64,000 nt of DNA, from NCBI RefSeq assembly GCF_001039355.2, contig NW_019774903.1, positions 134,526-198,525 on the forward strand, written 5' to 3'. The first letter of the stretch is position 1, and every line of letters starts with the position of its first letter. The translations under genes were made by a program, and so were the position numbers. This DNA comes from Lingula anatina. Taxonomy: Eukaryota; Brachiopoda; Lingulata; Lingulida; Lingulidae. This document shows, piece by piece, positions 32,951-45,734 of this stretch. The notes under the pieces are model-generated. The model was not told the DNA's origin and ran no database searches. It was given only the letters and a program-made list of their open reading frames with translations.

Positions 32951-35900
32951 ATGAATAACCAACAGCACAGTAAAGTTCAGCAGGATGAAGTTTCTGCAGG
33001 TGAAGATGAAGCTGGTCAGCCACAACAAACTGAGACAGAAACTGGAAATGGAGAGGTAGGGAGTAGCTTTACAAAGCAGAAGAAACCTTTAATGAAACAG
33101 ATGTCAAGGTGAAATATAAATTCTTAAATGCCACTCTTATTCAATTTCAGTAAATGAAAATCATAATGAACTTTTATTTGCAACTAAACAAATTAAATCC
33201 ATATTAAACANCGCCAGCGCCTACGCTGGTGGTACAATAATTGTGATAAATTACTATCTCAGTTGATAGAAACAGCCCTTCACAAAAAACCCTACCCTGA
33301 CCAAAACACTCATAGTTTGAAAATATAGCTAGTACTATGGAAACCCAGGCATATGATATCTGTAAGACAAAGCTATAATCTAATGAATAAGAGCAATTTT
33401 TCATATGTTGAAAGTTCAAATAAGTTTTGAAGCTGATCTAAATCTTTCTCTGAGAAAATCTATTTAGCATTATATCTCCTTAAGTACCTATTTTGTAATA
33501 AATTAATGATATAAAATGAATAGCTGTTGAAACAAACTTTTTATTGATATGCCACCTTGGTGGGTTAAGAAGATAGCCATGTTCCTGCCACCCCCCTAAA
33601 TGCATCCTTTAATTAAATAAAATTTGGTATATTGAGGATATATATATATATATTAGAAGTATTCTGTGTTCACAGTATTAATGTCTTCGAAGATCTGCCA
33701 ATTCTCAATTTTGTGACTATATTTTGGGGTCTGGTGGCATGGTGTGAAGTATATAATACCAAGACCTTTTTCATTGGTTACAGAAGTAAATGAAAATGCA
33801 TAACTACAGCTTAATTACAGAGTAATTTTTGAAGTAACTGTTGATGTTAGAATGACATACACATAAAAGTACATTCTGTACTCAATGCAAATATAACTCA
33901 CCCATGGTAGAATGTATGCTCTAATATTCTTGATGTAATAGTTACAGACAAAATTGTTCATTTAACTGCTCTTTCAAACTTAAAATGTAAAACTAGATAA
34001 CTTATAATTCATATTAAACTTTTACTTATAATTCATATTAAACATTTATACAGGAGTCAGCAGTTAACAACACTAGCACAGTTGAAGGTCAAGATGAAAG
34101 TGCAGATCCCTTCAGTGATGTTTATGATAACAGTAATGAAGATGCAAATCCCTCAACTGATGGTTATGATGATGATGGTAATGAAGACACTGATCTGTAC
34201 TCAGCTGATGGTGAAGGTAATGGAAAGCAGAAGCCACTGAACTTAAGCAGCTGGCCCTTAGAAATTTCAAAAATGTCATCTTTGGAGAGCAAATTGGACG
34301 GGGCACATTTGGAAACACTAGACAGTGGACTTGATGAGATGTCCAAGGATGAGAGAGAGAAACTTGCTGTTAACAAAAGGAGCAATAAAATGAAAGTACT
34401 CAAGGCTGTTAGAGATAAACTCCCTTTGGACAAGGCATATTTGGAAGAACTACACAGCGGACCTTATGATATGGCTGAGGATGAGAGAGATAAACTTGCT
34501 CTTAGCAAGGACGTCTTAATCACTTTGGACAAGGCACATTTGGAACTAGACAGTGGGACCTATACAATGACTGACTGTGGACATTTTGAGACACTAATCC
34601 TTTTGGGCAAGGTACTTTTGAAAAGACTAGCCTCAAAAGAACTATACAGTGGACCCTATGAGATGGCTGAGGACGAGAGAGATAAACTTGCTCTTAGCAA
34701 GGATGACTCACTCGCTTTGGACCATGTACTTTTGAAAGGACCAGACAGTGAATCCTATGAGATGACTAACAGTGGACATTTTAAGACACTCAAGGATGTC
34801 CTAATCCTTTTGTGCAAGGTACTTTTGAAAAGACTAGCCTCGAAAGAACTATACAGTGGACCCTATGAGATCGCTGAGGACGAGAGAGATAAAGTTGCTC
34901 TTGGCAAGGATGACTCGCTCGCTTTGGACCATGTACTTTTGAAAGGACCAGACAGTGAACCCTATGAGATGACTGAAGATGAGAGAGAGGAACTTGCTCT
35001 TAGCAAGGACGATGCAAACGCTTTGGACTATGCACTTTTGAAAGGACTAGACAGTGAATCCTATGCGATGACTGACAGTGGACATTTTAAGACACTCAAG
35101 GATGTCCTAATCCTTTTGTGCAAGGTACTTTTGAAAAGACTAGCCTCGAAAGAACTATACAGTGGACCCTATGAGATGGCTGAGGACGAGAGAGATAAAG
35201 TTGCTCTTGGCAAGGATGACTCGCTAGCTTTGGACCATGTACTTTTGAAAGGACCAGACAGTGAACCCTATGAGATGACTGTAGACGAGAGAGAGGAACT
35301 TGCTCTTAGCAAGGATGATGCAAACGCTTTGGACTATGCACTTTTAAAAGGACTAGACAGTGAATCCTATGCGATGACTGACAGTGGACATTTTAAGACA
35401 CTCAAGGATGTCCTAATCCTTTTGTGCAAGGTACTTTTGAAAAGACTAGCCTCGAAAGAACTATACAGTGGACCCTATGAGATGGCTGAGGACAAGAGAG
35501 ATAAACTTGCTTTTAGCAAGGATGACTCACTCACTTTGGACCATGTACTTTTGAAAGGACCAGACAGTGAACCCTACGCAATGACTGACAGTGGACATTT
35601 TAAGACACTCAAAGACGCCCTAATCCTTTTGGGCAATGTACTTTTGAAAAGACTACCCTTGAAAGAACTATACAGTGGACCCTATGAGATGGCTGAGGAT
35701 GAGAGAGATAAACTTGCTCTTGGCAAGGATGACTCACTTGCTTTGGACCCTGTACTTTTGAAAGGACCAGACAGTGAACCCTATGAGATGACTGAGGATG
35801 AGAGAGATAAACTTGCTCTTAGCAAGTATGACTTAAATCCTTTGGAAGATGTACTTTGGAAAGAACCAGATAGTGAACCTTATGAGATGCTTGAGGATGA

Positions 35901-36516
35901 GAGAGATATACTTGCTCTTAGCAAGGATGACTCAACTGCTTTGGGAGATATACTTCTGAAAGGACTAGACAGTGGAATTAATGAGATGCCAGAGGTGCAA
36001 AACAGTGCACCTTTAGAGATACTTGAGGATGCCACAGATAGACTGGCTTTATGCAGCTTAGATACTCCACCTTTGGAGATACAAGATAGCAGACACTTTG
36101 AGATACCCTCTTTACAAACTGTGGATAATGATAACCAGGATATCTATCACACTGATCACCAAGCACATCAGCAAGACACGCAACTTCACAATGAAGTACC
36201 ACTGGAAGGACTACCATACCAAGAAGATGTTGATGTCACATTGTACCATGACCTGCATCCAAGTGACATACTCTTTTTTTCTATACAAGTTGTGGATGAT
36301 GATGACCAGGATATCCCTCACCCTGATAATGGAGCACATGAGGAGGGCACCCAGCTTCACATTGAAGTACCCCTGGAAGGACTGCTGAACCAATGGCAAC
36401 TGCAAGGTTTTGATGACAACACCTCATACCAAGATCTGCATCCAAGGGAAATGCCACATCAGCAGGACATGCAGCTCGACTTATATCAGGACTTGCATCC
36501 TGAAAACACACGATAA
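32951..36516 (+). CDS. Nested repeat-protein gene A, family not recognised
   Basis: Model: exon 32951-33055 (starting MNNQQHSK, donor GAG|GTAGGG) and exon 34054-36516 (acceptor ATACAG|GAG), same phase, about 855 residues. A CAG acceptor at 32941-32943 suggests an untranslated leader exon upstream. No signal peptide. The product has an acidic N-terminal part and a central array of about 33-residue units of the form LLKGPDSEPYEMTEDERDK with LALSKDD. These form a 102-residue higher-order repeat (306-bp spacing of GATGTCCTAATCC at 34795, 35101 and 35407), with amphipathic VLILLCKVLLKRL segments. The C-terminal segments (VVDDDDQDIPH, QDLHP) resemble the C-terminal repeats of gene B. It lies antisense inside a WDR90 intron. 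An N at 33211 sits in its only intron, so exon pairing relies on phase and on similarity to gene B. Confidence 0.7.
33211..33211. other. Single N, probable contig join
   Basis: Lies in the intron of gene A. No overlap between the two sides was seen. Confidence 0.6.
34592..35720 (+). repeat. Coding tandem array of gene A
   Basis: Units of about 99-102 bp arranged in a 306-bp higher-order repeat, about three full periods plus partial units at each end. The array keeps frame throughout. Copies are close but not identical. Confidence 0.85.
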
Positions 36517-37548
36517 TTTATTTGAAGATAATGACTTAAGTGAAACTAACAAAAAACTGGAAACCTTGAAATGATCAAAGAAAAATAATGAGTAGTTTGT
36601 AGAACTTTTTGGCAGTCGTAGCAGGCGTTAACTCATTGCTAAGTTCAGTCATAAAGTTCAGTCATTAGTTCTCTCGTTACTCACCGTACTCTCGGAACGG
36701 TCTACTGGAAGTGGAACTCTTGCGTAAAAATGTCACAAATGCACTAACTCTCAAATTTCTGGCTAGAAATGCATGAGAACAACTGCTTTGAGGTCATTCT
36801 AAAGATTTCCAGCAACCTTTTTGTGCTCTTTTTTTTCACAGCCAGGCGGAACCTAACGTATATTGCATCATCGTGCATATTTTCTAATAGATTCTGCCTC
36901 TGATGAAAACGTTGTAGTATATGTTGTCGTCAAAGAAAGGCAGCCCCCACATTGCATACAAAGACACAACAGACAGTAGTAACTAAGCAACCTTTCTATT
37001 TCATTCATGATGCATGCGTAAGATGAAACTAAAGTTTTCGAGTGGTCTGACCAGTTGTTAAATATCCATGGAAACAACGACACAATGACGAGCGAGAGAA
37101 CTAACGACAGCTTCATGAAACAGCACTCATAACTAGCGAGAGGCTAACGACCCGTGGCTAACTAACTACTGCTTCATGAAACAAGCCCCAGCAACCTTAA
37201 AACATGCAAAATACTGAAAAAAATCAACATGAAAGGTATTTTCCTGTGCATCCAAAAATATCAATATAAGATAATCACTGCTGTCATTGTAACAGAATTA
37301 TGGCTAAAAAAAAGCACTGATCATCAAGTAAAGCAAAACATTATGCTCCTTTTGTTTATGGGGTCTAGCAGACACTAATGACAGAAAATCAGTGTCTTGG
37401 TAAAAGCCTATAGTTTTGATATAATCACTTGGAAGGAGCACAATCAACAGGGATCATCAGTTGCCGACAATTTCTAGTTGGCACTCGACGCATCTTCAAC
37501 AGTGTGTTCAACAGTTTTTATGAAGTAAAAAGCATGCCTCAGACATAA
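36517..37548. other. Gene A 3' flank, no gene seen
   Basis: Unique-looking AT-rich DNA after the gene A stop; its 3' UTR end is not evident. Nothing with coding character was seen. Confidence 0.4.
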
Positions 37549-38500
37549 TGTTGTGTTCCACTGTGCCAAAACCGTGGAGGGCATAGATTTCCTTCCTGCA
37601 CTAGTAAGGAGAGAGAAGCTGTTAGAAGGCAATGGATATTGGCCATCAAACAAGCCAATCCCTAGATGAAGTTCCTTGTGTGGGAGCTGGGTGTCCCAGT
37701 CGAGTTGTGTTCAGCTCATTTCATGTCTTCCCACCACTTTATGAAAACATCATTGGGTAAGCAGTTATGTGTTAATTAGATTTCAGGAAACACAAGGTTT
37801 TATGATAGATAGTCTATAGTCCAGTTATAATACATTTTCAAAAGTAATAAAAAATACCTAGAGTTTCGTGGTCCATCTCTGTGTCAGTTTGTTCATGTTT
37901 AACTGCCAATACTATTGGTACAAGTAAAACATACCTCTTTCATTGTTGCCTTTGTTTGACCCAATCCACTCAAATCTAGAATAAATTTTCCAGGATCAAT
38001 CACAAGTGAAGGCTGAAGTCTTTAGCAGTCCCACAAAAAGACAAGGGACCAGCTGCTTGCCACCAGAGACGCATGAAACAAACTGCTAGTGTTACTTCCA
38101 ACCATTCATAACATAAAGATGTGGAATCACGCAGAGGTAAGATTAATTATTACACACTTATTTGTAAAGGAAATTTATTGTCCTAGTGTTTTACGCCTAT
38201 GTTCATAAGTTTGATCAGATATGCATGTCTGATCAGATATTTACAGTTTAATTTCTTTACTATTTTGATTAAATTTTAAAATGCAAATTTTTCTTGAGCA
38301 TTAGTCTTAAGAATACAAGCACTCCTTTTTTTTCAAGGAAGCATCTGTCAATTTCTTGATATTCTACAGATCCCAGATGTTAGCATGAAGTGTGAAATTG
38401 AAACCAGCTCAACAGTGACTACTTCTAAAAGAGCAACCGATCCTTTACTTTCTCCACCAATGACTAAAACTGCAGTGGACTCTATTATTACTGTGTACGT
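37549..38500 (+). pseudogene. THAP-domain gene remnant
   Basis: The frame from 37549 begins CCVPLCQNRGGHRFP and continues to CSAHF at about 37708-37722. This gives the C-x(2-4)-C, about 47 residues, C-x2-H pattern of the THAP zinc finger with the expected HRFP. An in-frame TAG at 37663-37665 and a stop just before the first Cys break it. A donor-like GTAAGC follows at about 37757. Open stretches at about 37993-38080 and 38370-38495 may be later exons. THAP domains occur in transcription factors and in P-element and Kolobok-type transposases; which of these it was cannot be told. Confidence 0.6.
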
Positions 38501-38923
38501 ATCAACTAATACTCAGCATAGACAAATTTCGAGGTGATCCACATGGTATGCATAACTACACTGTGTTTGCAACTTGAGAGTTAGTTGTATATGAACTGAA
38601 TTATATGTATATTTACTTTATGTATTTTCTCTTGTAGATTGTAGACAGATTTTTATGGTGGTGGTGGGAATAAGAAAAAAAATTACACAAATTTTGATCT
38701 CAGTTGTTTCTTTAATGTATCTGAGTTTGATGGATGGCTGCCTCAAGTTATAACCAACCTTCAGATAATAGAAAATTATATTCAAAAAATAGGGAAAAAA
38801 ATGAAATTTTGTTAAAAAAGCATAGAAAAAACAGGAATTATTCTCCAAGAAAGTTGCCCTCTGGACACCCCTAAAGCCAGTCCAAACTAACACATCTTTT
38901 TTAAAACTGAATAACAGAACTTA

Positions 38924-39180
38924 GGCTTCGTTCACATGCAATGTCTATTTTCTAAATTCTATTTTCTATTCGCGGTATGTCTTATGATCACGGTCTGTGC
39001 CCTGAATATCCCGCGGCGTAATTACTGGCAGCGCGAGCCAGTTACAATAAGTTACTATAAGTAACTGGCTCGCGCTGCCAGTAATTACGCGGCAGGATAT
39101 TCAGGGCACAGACCGTGATCATAAGATAGCGCAAATAGAAAATAGAATTTAGAAAATAGACATTGCATGTGAATGAAGCC
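38924..39180. mobile_element. PIF/Harbinger-like fold-back MITE, copy 2
   Basis: A 257-bp near-palindrome, the same family as 17091-17349, with TTA on both sides (38921-38923 and 39181-39183). Confidence 0.75.
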
Positions 39181-39183
39181 TTA

Positions 39184-40079
39184 GTGTTCCAACAATCCTT
39201 CATCTAACAACCTTTCAAACAACAACTTAAAATAGTAAGCTAACTCTTTTGAATACTGCAACTGTGACATATCTGTTTTAGGGGAACATACATTTCATAC
39301 ATAATGCTTACGTAGTAGTCAAAACAACATAAACTGTCAAAAACATATTTTATCATTTTGTTTGGCTTTCTTTTTTGATGAACAATCAGTGTTTTTTTTT
39401 TCACTAGACAACTTTGCTGTATGTTTTGCTGGTATGTTTGTTTCAGGACTCAAACAATAATTGCCATTTACAATTTTGAGCTGCAGGTTTATAATTGCAA
39501 ATGCTGAATTAACAACCCTAAGCACAATTTCACTGTGAGAACATGATAATATTTGTAACCAGAACAGCAACAAAAATTGTGAATGATTTGGCCAGCTTTC
39601 ACCATTTCTTTTGTTGATTTTATATTTGTTCTTTTCTCACCATTGAACCATCTGAGAAGATGGCAGAAGATACACTTACACACATGGACACAGACAAACA
39701 CAAATATACTCTCACATAAAGAACTGCTTAGAGCTTTTGGGGACTCCTGTGTGGAAAAAAATGAACAATTTAGTTACATTTGAGCAAAACTTAACTCAAA
39801 AGATATTTCATATAACTTAAAATATACTTGCCAAAAAAGGAAATGCAAGTTTTTGTTTTGACCAGTGCTTCAAAGTGCCCAAAATTGGACTTGTCAGTCA
39901 GCTGGCCAATGTATTTAGTGACAGAACCTTTCAGTCCTTCAGTAAAGATATGCTAGAGTGATTCTGGAATGGCTAGCTCTACATTAAAGAAATCTCAACT
40001 GAACACAAACTGAGATAAAAGTCTTACAGAAAAAAACTGTCTGTAATCAATGCTGCAGGACACTGGAAACAGGAAACTA
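39184..40079. other. Intron stretch, no gene seen
   Basis: AT-rich sequence without coding character. Its right end may belong to the Tc1 element that follows. Confidence 0.35.
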
Positions 40080-40345
40080 AATTTAGATGACTGAATTACA
40101 CGCCAGGGTAGTCTGATGCAACAGTGGTTGAACATGACCAATGTGGAGGGCCAAGTGTTATGGTATGGGCAGGCATGAGTGACAGTTTCTAGATGGGGAT
40201 TGGTTGAAGTCTCACTGGCCTGCAGTACAGTGATGAAGTCCTAAGAGCACCTGTTGTGCCAATTATGCGACAAAACACAACTCCAGCAAAACAATGCCTG
40301 TCCCCATACTGACCGATTAGCACAAACATACCTCAGCAGAAGCAG
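40080..40345 (+). mobile_element. Tc1/mariner transposase remnant
   Basis: Translated pieces show GGPSVMVWAGMS, TGLQYSDEVL and, after a frameshift, LQQNNACPHTDRLAQTYL, which match the catalytic core of Tc1-like transposases. The Asp of the usual QQDNAxPHT motif is Asn here, and two stops and a frameshift are present, so it is dead. No terminal repeats were identified. Confidence 0.75.
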
Positions 40346-42116
40346 ATCTGAGAGCGGCACTGGTGGCAAAATGAAGAAGGTTGCCTCAGGCCTGTATTTA
40401 AAGTCTCGTACAGTCCAGGAGGAGGAGGGTACTATCCTGTATAACAACCAGGGGAGGGCACATACTACTAAGAAATATACTACCCTTTACACAACACTTT
40501 TGTATTTAAAAAAGTATATTAAAACCATGGACATAACTTGGGTATTTATAGTTTTTACATCTATTCTAAATGTATAAATATAATCATTAGAAAAATAGAT
40601 AAAATGGTTCAAAACTCATCAAACTAATGCATTTCTATAATCTACAATTTCTCTTGCATATCTCATGGCAACGCCCAGCACAAATGGAACACACCAAGCT
40701 GGAAGGTGATAGAGCTTTTCATGGCCATCCTTGCAACAAGTTTCTATGTGATCTCACCAGTAAACCTTAGTTAAAGCTGTTTTTACTTTGTAGTCGATAG
40801 GTTTTGGCAATGTCTTCAATCACATACTTTGTCAGCATTTTGATGAACAAAGTTTTAAGAGTACTTGTAACAGGTCTAGGTTTGATACTACATCTGCAAC
40901 TGTGTACCATACATATATCTATGCACCTAAACATCTGAGGTAAGCTGAAGTTTTATGTAATCTTCTCACCTTCCTGAACTGCACTTAAACAGGGCATGTA
41001 GATTCTAGACAAAAAAGCATTCTTTTAAAAAAGATGAACATATCCAAAAAATAGGAAAAAATAGGAACTTGAGATCCTGTCAGTTATGTATGCTGGAGCC
41101 AGTTAATAAAATGTAGCACCTGCAAAAACTAATATTTTTAATAAACAACTTTGCTCATTCTGAATATCATTTATATGATAACAAAATGTCCATTTTTTCT
41201 TGCATTTTTACCACACATATTGTGACACACTACATACAGCGTGTGTTAGAAATCTGTCATTAATATTTTTAATAAAAAAAATAAAAACTTATATTGGTCA
41301 TTTCCAATCTATTACAATTATAGGCGAGTTTTTTATTGGATCTGGGCTACATATACTTTCTCAAAGCAATAAAGAGGCATACATTTCTCCATTTAAAGGT
41401 CAATATTAAAGGTCAGTATTTACCTACACTATCAATGTTTAAATACCCCACCAACTTTTTGCCCTAGATATTCCTACAATTTTTGATAATGCATGATATT
41501 CAGGAATTCCTGAAAACCTCAGTGTTTACTATAAGAGGTAAATAAGCAAACCACTAGCCAAGTGTGATATACAATGGTCTTTTGTGCACTATTCCACTCT
41601 GACAATATCCAAATGAATTGCTTTTTTTGCATTTTCATTGATTTAATACTAGTACATACCTGAAGGCTTTTTTTATTTAAACCATGTTTGCTCAAATATA
41701 AAAGAGAAAGACCTAGCTTTTCAAGGATTCCTTTAATAATCTTAGATCAATAAAAGCACAACAAAAAAGTTATTAATGCTGTTGAATACACATTGTTCTG
41801 GCATGGAGTGTGAGCCATATCACTTCCTACTGTAACTCCGAGATGGAAAAGCAAACAATCAAGGTCATTAAGCAAATAATTAAGGTCATTATTTTTCGAT
41901 CTATGCTATGCTCATACATGTATTGATAGCTTTTTGACTGTGTGACAAGGGCACAACATGATCCAAGGCAATTGAATGGTAGGATTGGTTACCTTGTGAA
42001 AATATCAGCCAAAGACTACCATTTTCTGTGCTTCTGCAATTCTTTCACCCATATGCAAAAATAGGTAAAAAGGTGATGGTCATTTGCAATTTGTAGGAAA
42101 AAAAAAAGAAAATCCA
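40346..42116. repeat. Intron stretch with old dispersed repeats
   Basis: No gene seen. 41195-41410 is similar to 42480-42670. 41640-42010 is similar to 48835-49175 and, more weakly, to 31290-31600 (shared ATCTTAGATCAA and CAATTGAATGGTAGGATTGG). Confidence 0.5.
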
Positions 42117-42530
42117 TTAATTTAATATATGCTGAAAAAAATCAGGATAACTTTTTTTTGAACAATGTTCAAATAAAGCTGCTTCTCAAATTGACCTTAA
42201 TTTTACTATAATTGACCACTCTATTGAAGTTAGAGGATGATAGGCCCTTTGCTTTTCATTTTGTGTTATCTGTATTACATGTAGTATAATTTATGCTGAA
42301 ATAAAACAAAAAATGGTTGTAACAAAAAAGAAAGTTTCAATCAAGCTGATTTTCCGACGTGACCTGTATTTCATGAATATTAATAAAGTCTGCAAGTTTG
42401 AAGACAGAAGGTTAAATGGTTTTCCACTTATAGTGTTATCTCTGAAAGTGCACACTGACAAGGACAGACCCAGGTGATGGCTATATGTACATTTTTTGTA
42501 CATGCAGGCACACTGCATACAATGTGTGTT
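42117..42530. repeat. Relative of the 150-bp-unit dispersed repeat
   Basis: Shares TATGCTGAAA, AAGCTGATTTTC, TTTCATGAATATT and the end block GAAAGTGCACNCNGACAAGGAC with the element at 21900-22430. Confidence 0.5.
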
Positions 42531-42804
42531 AGGAATCTTAAAAAGATAATGAAAAAGTAATTAAAAACTTGAAGTAATTGTTTCCAATTATTCAATTACA
42601 ATTATATGTGAATTTTCTTATGATATGAGCATCCTCAAAGCAGCAAAAAGGGTTAGATTTCTCCAAATGTTAAAATATTTTGCCAATGAGTAAACGTATG
42701 TGTATCGTACGTATGACGTCATGGTCACCAAAGGTCACACGCATGCATCGTGTTCAATTCACTTCCATGTTTATTTCAGGAATAGGGGATGTCCGGGATA
42801 GCCT

Positions 42805-42805
42805 N
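42805..42805. other. Single N at the end of a transposon terminus
   Basis: The 24 bases before the N are nearly identical to the left end of the element at 43344. The contig appears to stop just inside a second copy of that transposon. Confidence 0.6.
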
Positions 42806-43225
42806 TTCAGCATATCAAATATGGCAACCTACAAAAAAGCTTGCACTGAATAGATTCCCTGCGGGGATTATGCAACAAGCATTCAAGTGAGTCAGCTATA
42901 TATGATCCGCAGATCTGTTAGTCTGCTGTTCTGAATATGCTTTTAACTTTCAGCATAACCTGTGGTGCCGAATGTTGTACTTTTCTCAATTGGCTTCAGT
43001 TATTATCTTTGACTTTTCTGATGTTATAATTTTGCAAAACAAGTTATATAAACCGCATTAAACACTTTTTTGCAGTTAAGAATCATCTAGACTTAGAATC
43101 TATTGCTGTACTTTCTCTTTAATATTTTCAAATCAGTGCTGAAAGATATCATATGGTTAAGAGTATATTTTATCCCAATTGTGGCACTTAAAGCATTCAA
43201 GTGTTATTCATCCAAATGGTTTCAT

Positions 43226-45148
43226 TGGGCATATTCCTATAGATTTTAGATTGATCTATCCCCGTGGGGAGTCTCACTAGATTACTGTCAGATAATCTGG
43301 CTTAAATGTCCGTCCCGCCTTCTACAAGCCGTAAGGGGGTAATAGGAGATGTCCGGGATAGCCTATTTTGAACATCTGCGCAGCAGATGACGTCAAACGA
43401 GACCTGGATTGGAGCGAGATTTCACGAGAGGTGGGGTTAAAATCTGCCATTGAAACTTCTCTCGCGGTCAGGCACAAGTCTATGTTTTAGGATTGCATTG
43501 AGTAAAATTTGGCGTTGTCATGTAATTCGAGATAGAGCAACGCAATGGCGAATTGCTAATGTTGTGTCGTAGGGTGCATTGCAGATAAAGTAAAGCGAGA
43601 AAACCAGGAAAATGACTATGGATGACGGACACGACTGGCGAGAGAAGTGAAGTGAAGAAAGAGAAGTTGGGCTTGATTAGATTAAAAGGACTAAATGCCG
43701 AAATATTTAAAGTACAGATCAGGTCGCAGTATTTTGTAGAAAGAAAGGGACCAACTGCAGACAACTCGCACCCTGCACGTCACTGGCTCCATGGCATCAC
43801 CGTAGAGACCGTATCTTCAAAGGTCGAGGGGCATATTAATTAGTAAGTTTTGTGTGTAGTTTACAGAAAACCATGGTTTATTAATGTAATACAGCCCTAG
43901 TACTTGTGATTAATAGTCTTTTACGGTAACTATATCAGACAAATTTGCTTGTACCATTCCTATCTCCATATAACGTGTACCTGATTATGAAATACTGGTG
44001 AACCTTCCACACCTATTAAGTATACACAATGTTCAGTTGTAACATTCCATGCCGGGTGGTCAGTTATGATAATTGCAATTTGCAAGTAAGGTGGAAATTA
44101 GAGTTGGTATTTTACAACAACGTTTATCACATAATGATATATATTTCAGAAAACTAAGTGAGTTATTTTTTATTTATTTTAGAGCATGACAGACACAGCA
44201 CATGTTATTGAACCAGTCAAGAACTGCGAGAGTCATGTGGTCAGGATAATCAGATGTTGAAGATTGCTCAGTGTATATTAATCTCTTATGTCCTTAGTTA
44301 TTATGTTGTTTACTTAATTATATCAGGAGTCAACAGATGGCATTTTTTTCTGGGTGTCACTTACAGTATCAGGCATTTTCTTTATTACTTTAAAATGAAA
44401 TATTTGGTTTTATGAATATATATATATATATATATAGGCCTATGTATTGTACTGCACTAGTGATTTAATGAAGAAAATTATTTTACTTGCTAGTATCATT
44501 CTTATGTTACTGTAGTGACTTTTTTTAATAACTATATGACACCTGTTTTTCATATCATTTACTCAGATCACAAATACAAGTTCGCCTGTGATGTGTTTAT
44601 TTGTTGCATTTGTGTATAACTGTCAATAAAATGCAATGATTTTGTGAAAATTTCAACTTATATGTTGTCCATTTTAATACTTTCTTTTGTCATCTTTCCT
44701 GTCATTTAAGTCGGATCTGATCACAATGAAACTTACATTTTGTGAATGCTATCCATTAGTTTCTATTAGCATCATTTTCATAAGTAAATAAATGAAGAAA
44801 GTTAACTTTATGATCAAACTCGAGCCTTTTGAATTAGTTACTATAAATTTAGTGAAATTAAATCAAAGATGCAGGCAAGTCTAATGTTCTGATAAGGCAT
44901 CCATCCAATGTGTAAGTTCAGCTATTTTTCAAGTAAAGAAATCGCTGCTCTACTTCCTTGTGGACTCCATATTCTAACCCCACCTCAAGGCAGATATCGT
45001 AAAATCACGGGGAAACTTGGCCTTCTCGTTGAGAACCCGGACAGCCTCTATTAACTTTCGTGCCCGCTCGGCTGACAGCTATTTAGTGTGAACCCCCAGG
45101 GAGTTAGGTCGATCTGGTTGGATCAATCTAATCTCTGGGAATGGGGTC
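43226..45148. mobile_element. 233-bp-type MITE split by an inserted element
   Basis: The left half (43226-43343) and right half (45053-45148) match the two parts of the MITE at 15316-15548. Joining them with one AT removed restores the intact order around GGTAATTAACTT. Confidence 0.6.
43344..45052 (+). mobile_element. 1.7-kb DNA transposon with decayed THAP-like coding region
   Basis: The insertion splits a MITE with a 2-bp AT duplication. The ends are diverged inverted repeats (AGGAGATGTCCGGG against AGAGGCTGTCCGGG), with further inverted similarity inside (GAGGTGGGGTTAAAAT, about 43425 and 44990). Near the left end a broken frame has CCVVGC (about 43557), and after a frameshift FVERKGPTADNSHP, which resembles the two ends of a THAP domain. 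No transposase catalytic core was recognised. It is a decayed or internally deleted THAP-containing element; the superfamily is not clear. Confidence 0.5.
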
Positions 45149-45380
45149 ATAGAGAAGAACAAAATTGTGTTCATCAGAGGCAACAATTAAAAGGGAATTG
45201 AGTTATGATAGTTAAAAGCAACTTTTAATCATGATTCCATCATCATACTGCTTTGACTTAAGTCATCTGGTATAATAATATTTCAAACTAGAAAAGCAGT
45301 CAGAAAGTGCAATACTCTGCAATGCCAGCTCAGTAACCATACCAGTTGTTACTGTTTGACTAATCAAAGAGATGTATATA
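45149..45380. other. Short unannotated intron stretch
   Basis: Nothing recognised. Confidence 0.3.
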
Positions 45381-45548
45381 CAGGCCCGTAGCCAGGGGGG
45401 GTTCGGGGGGTTCGAAAGAACCGCCCCTTTTGCTGGGAAAAGGTCCACTCTGGGTAAAATTTGATCTAGGTACATGAAGTTTTTATGGGAAAAGGTCCAC
45501 TTTTTCAGAAAAAGAACCCCCCTTTTGAAATTGCTGGCTACAGGCCAG
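45381..45548. mobile_element. 168-bp MITE (CAGGCCCGTAGCC family), copy 1
   Basis: Ends CAGGCCCGTAGCCAG and CTGGCTACAGGCCAG are inverted repeats. The interior is G-rich on one side and C-rich on the other. It lies in TA-rich DNA. Copy 2 at 47693-47859 is about 85 percent alike by eye. Confidence 0.7.
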
Positions 45549-45611
45549 ATATACATCTGTTTGGAGTAATAGGGGCCATTCAGAACGGATGATCTGAGTA
45601 CTAACTGATCT

Positions 45612-45734
45612 GCCGTACTGCTGTACTCTCTCTCTCTGGCTCTGTTTCTCTCTCTTCTCTCTCTCTGGCTCTGTTTCTCTCTCTTCACAGTTTCTCTCTC
45701 TCTCTCTCTCTCCCACACACACACACATACACAC
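45612..45734. repeat. Compound (CT)n and (CA)n microsatellite
   Basis: Interrupted CT repeats with CTGGCTCTGTTT inserts, then CACACA. Open frames read from it on the minus strand are low-complexity artefacts. Confidence 0.9.

Noticed and set aside
36868-37116. 82-codon minus-strand open frame with a hydrophobic start
   Set aside because: No homology recognised and no splice or promoter context; length is within chance for AT-rich DNA.
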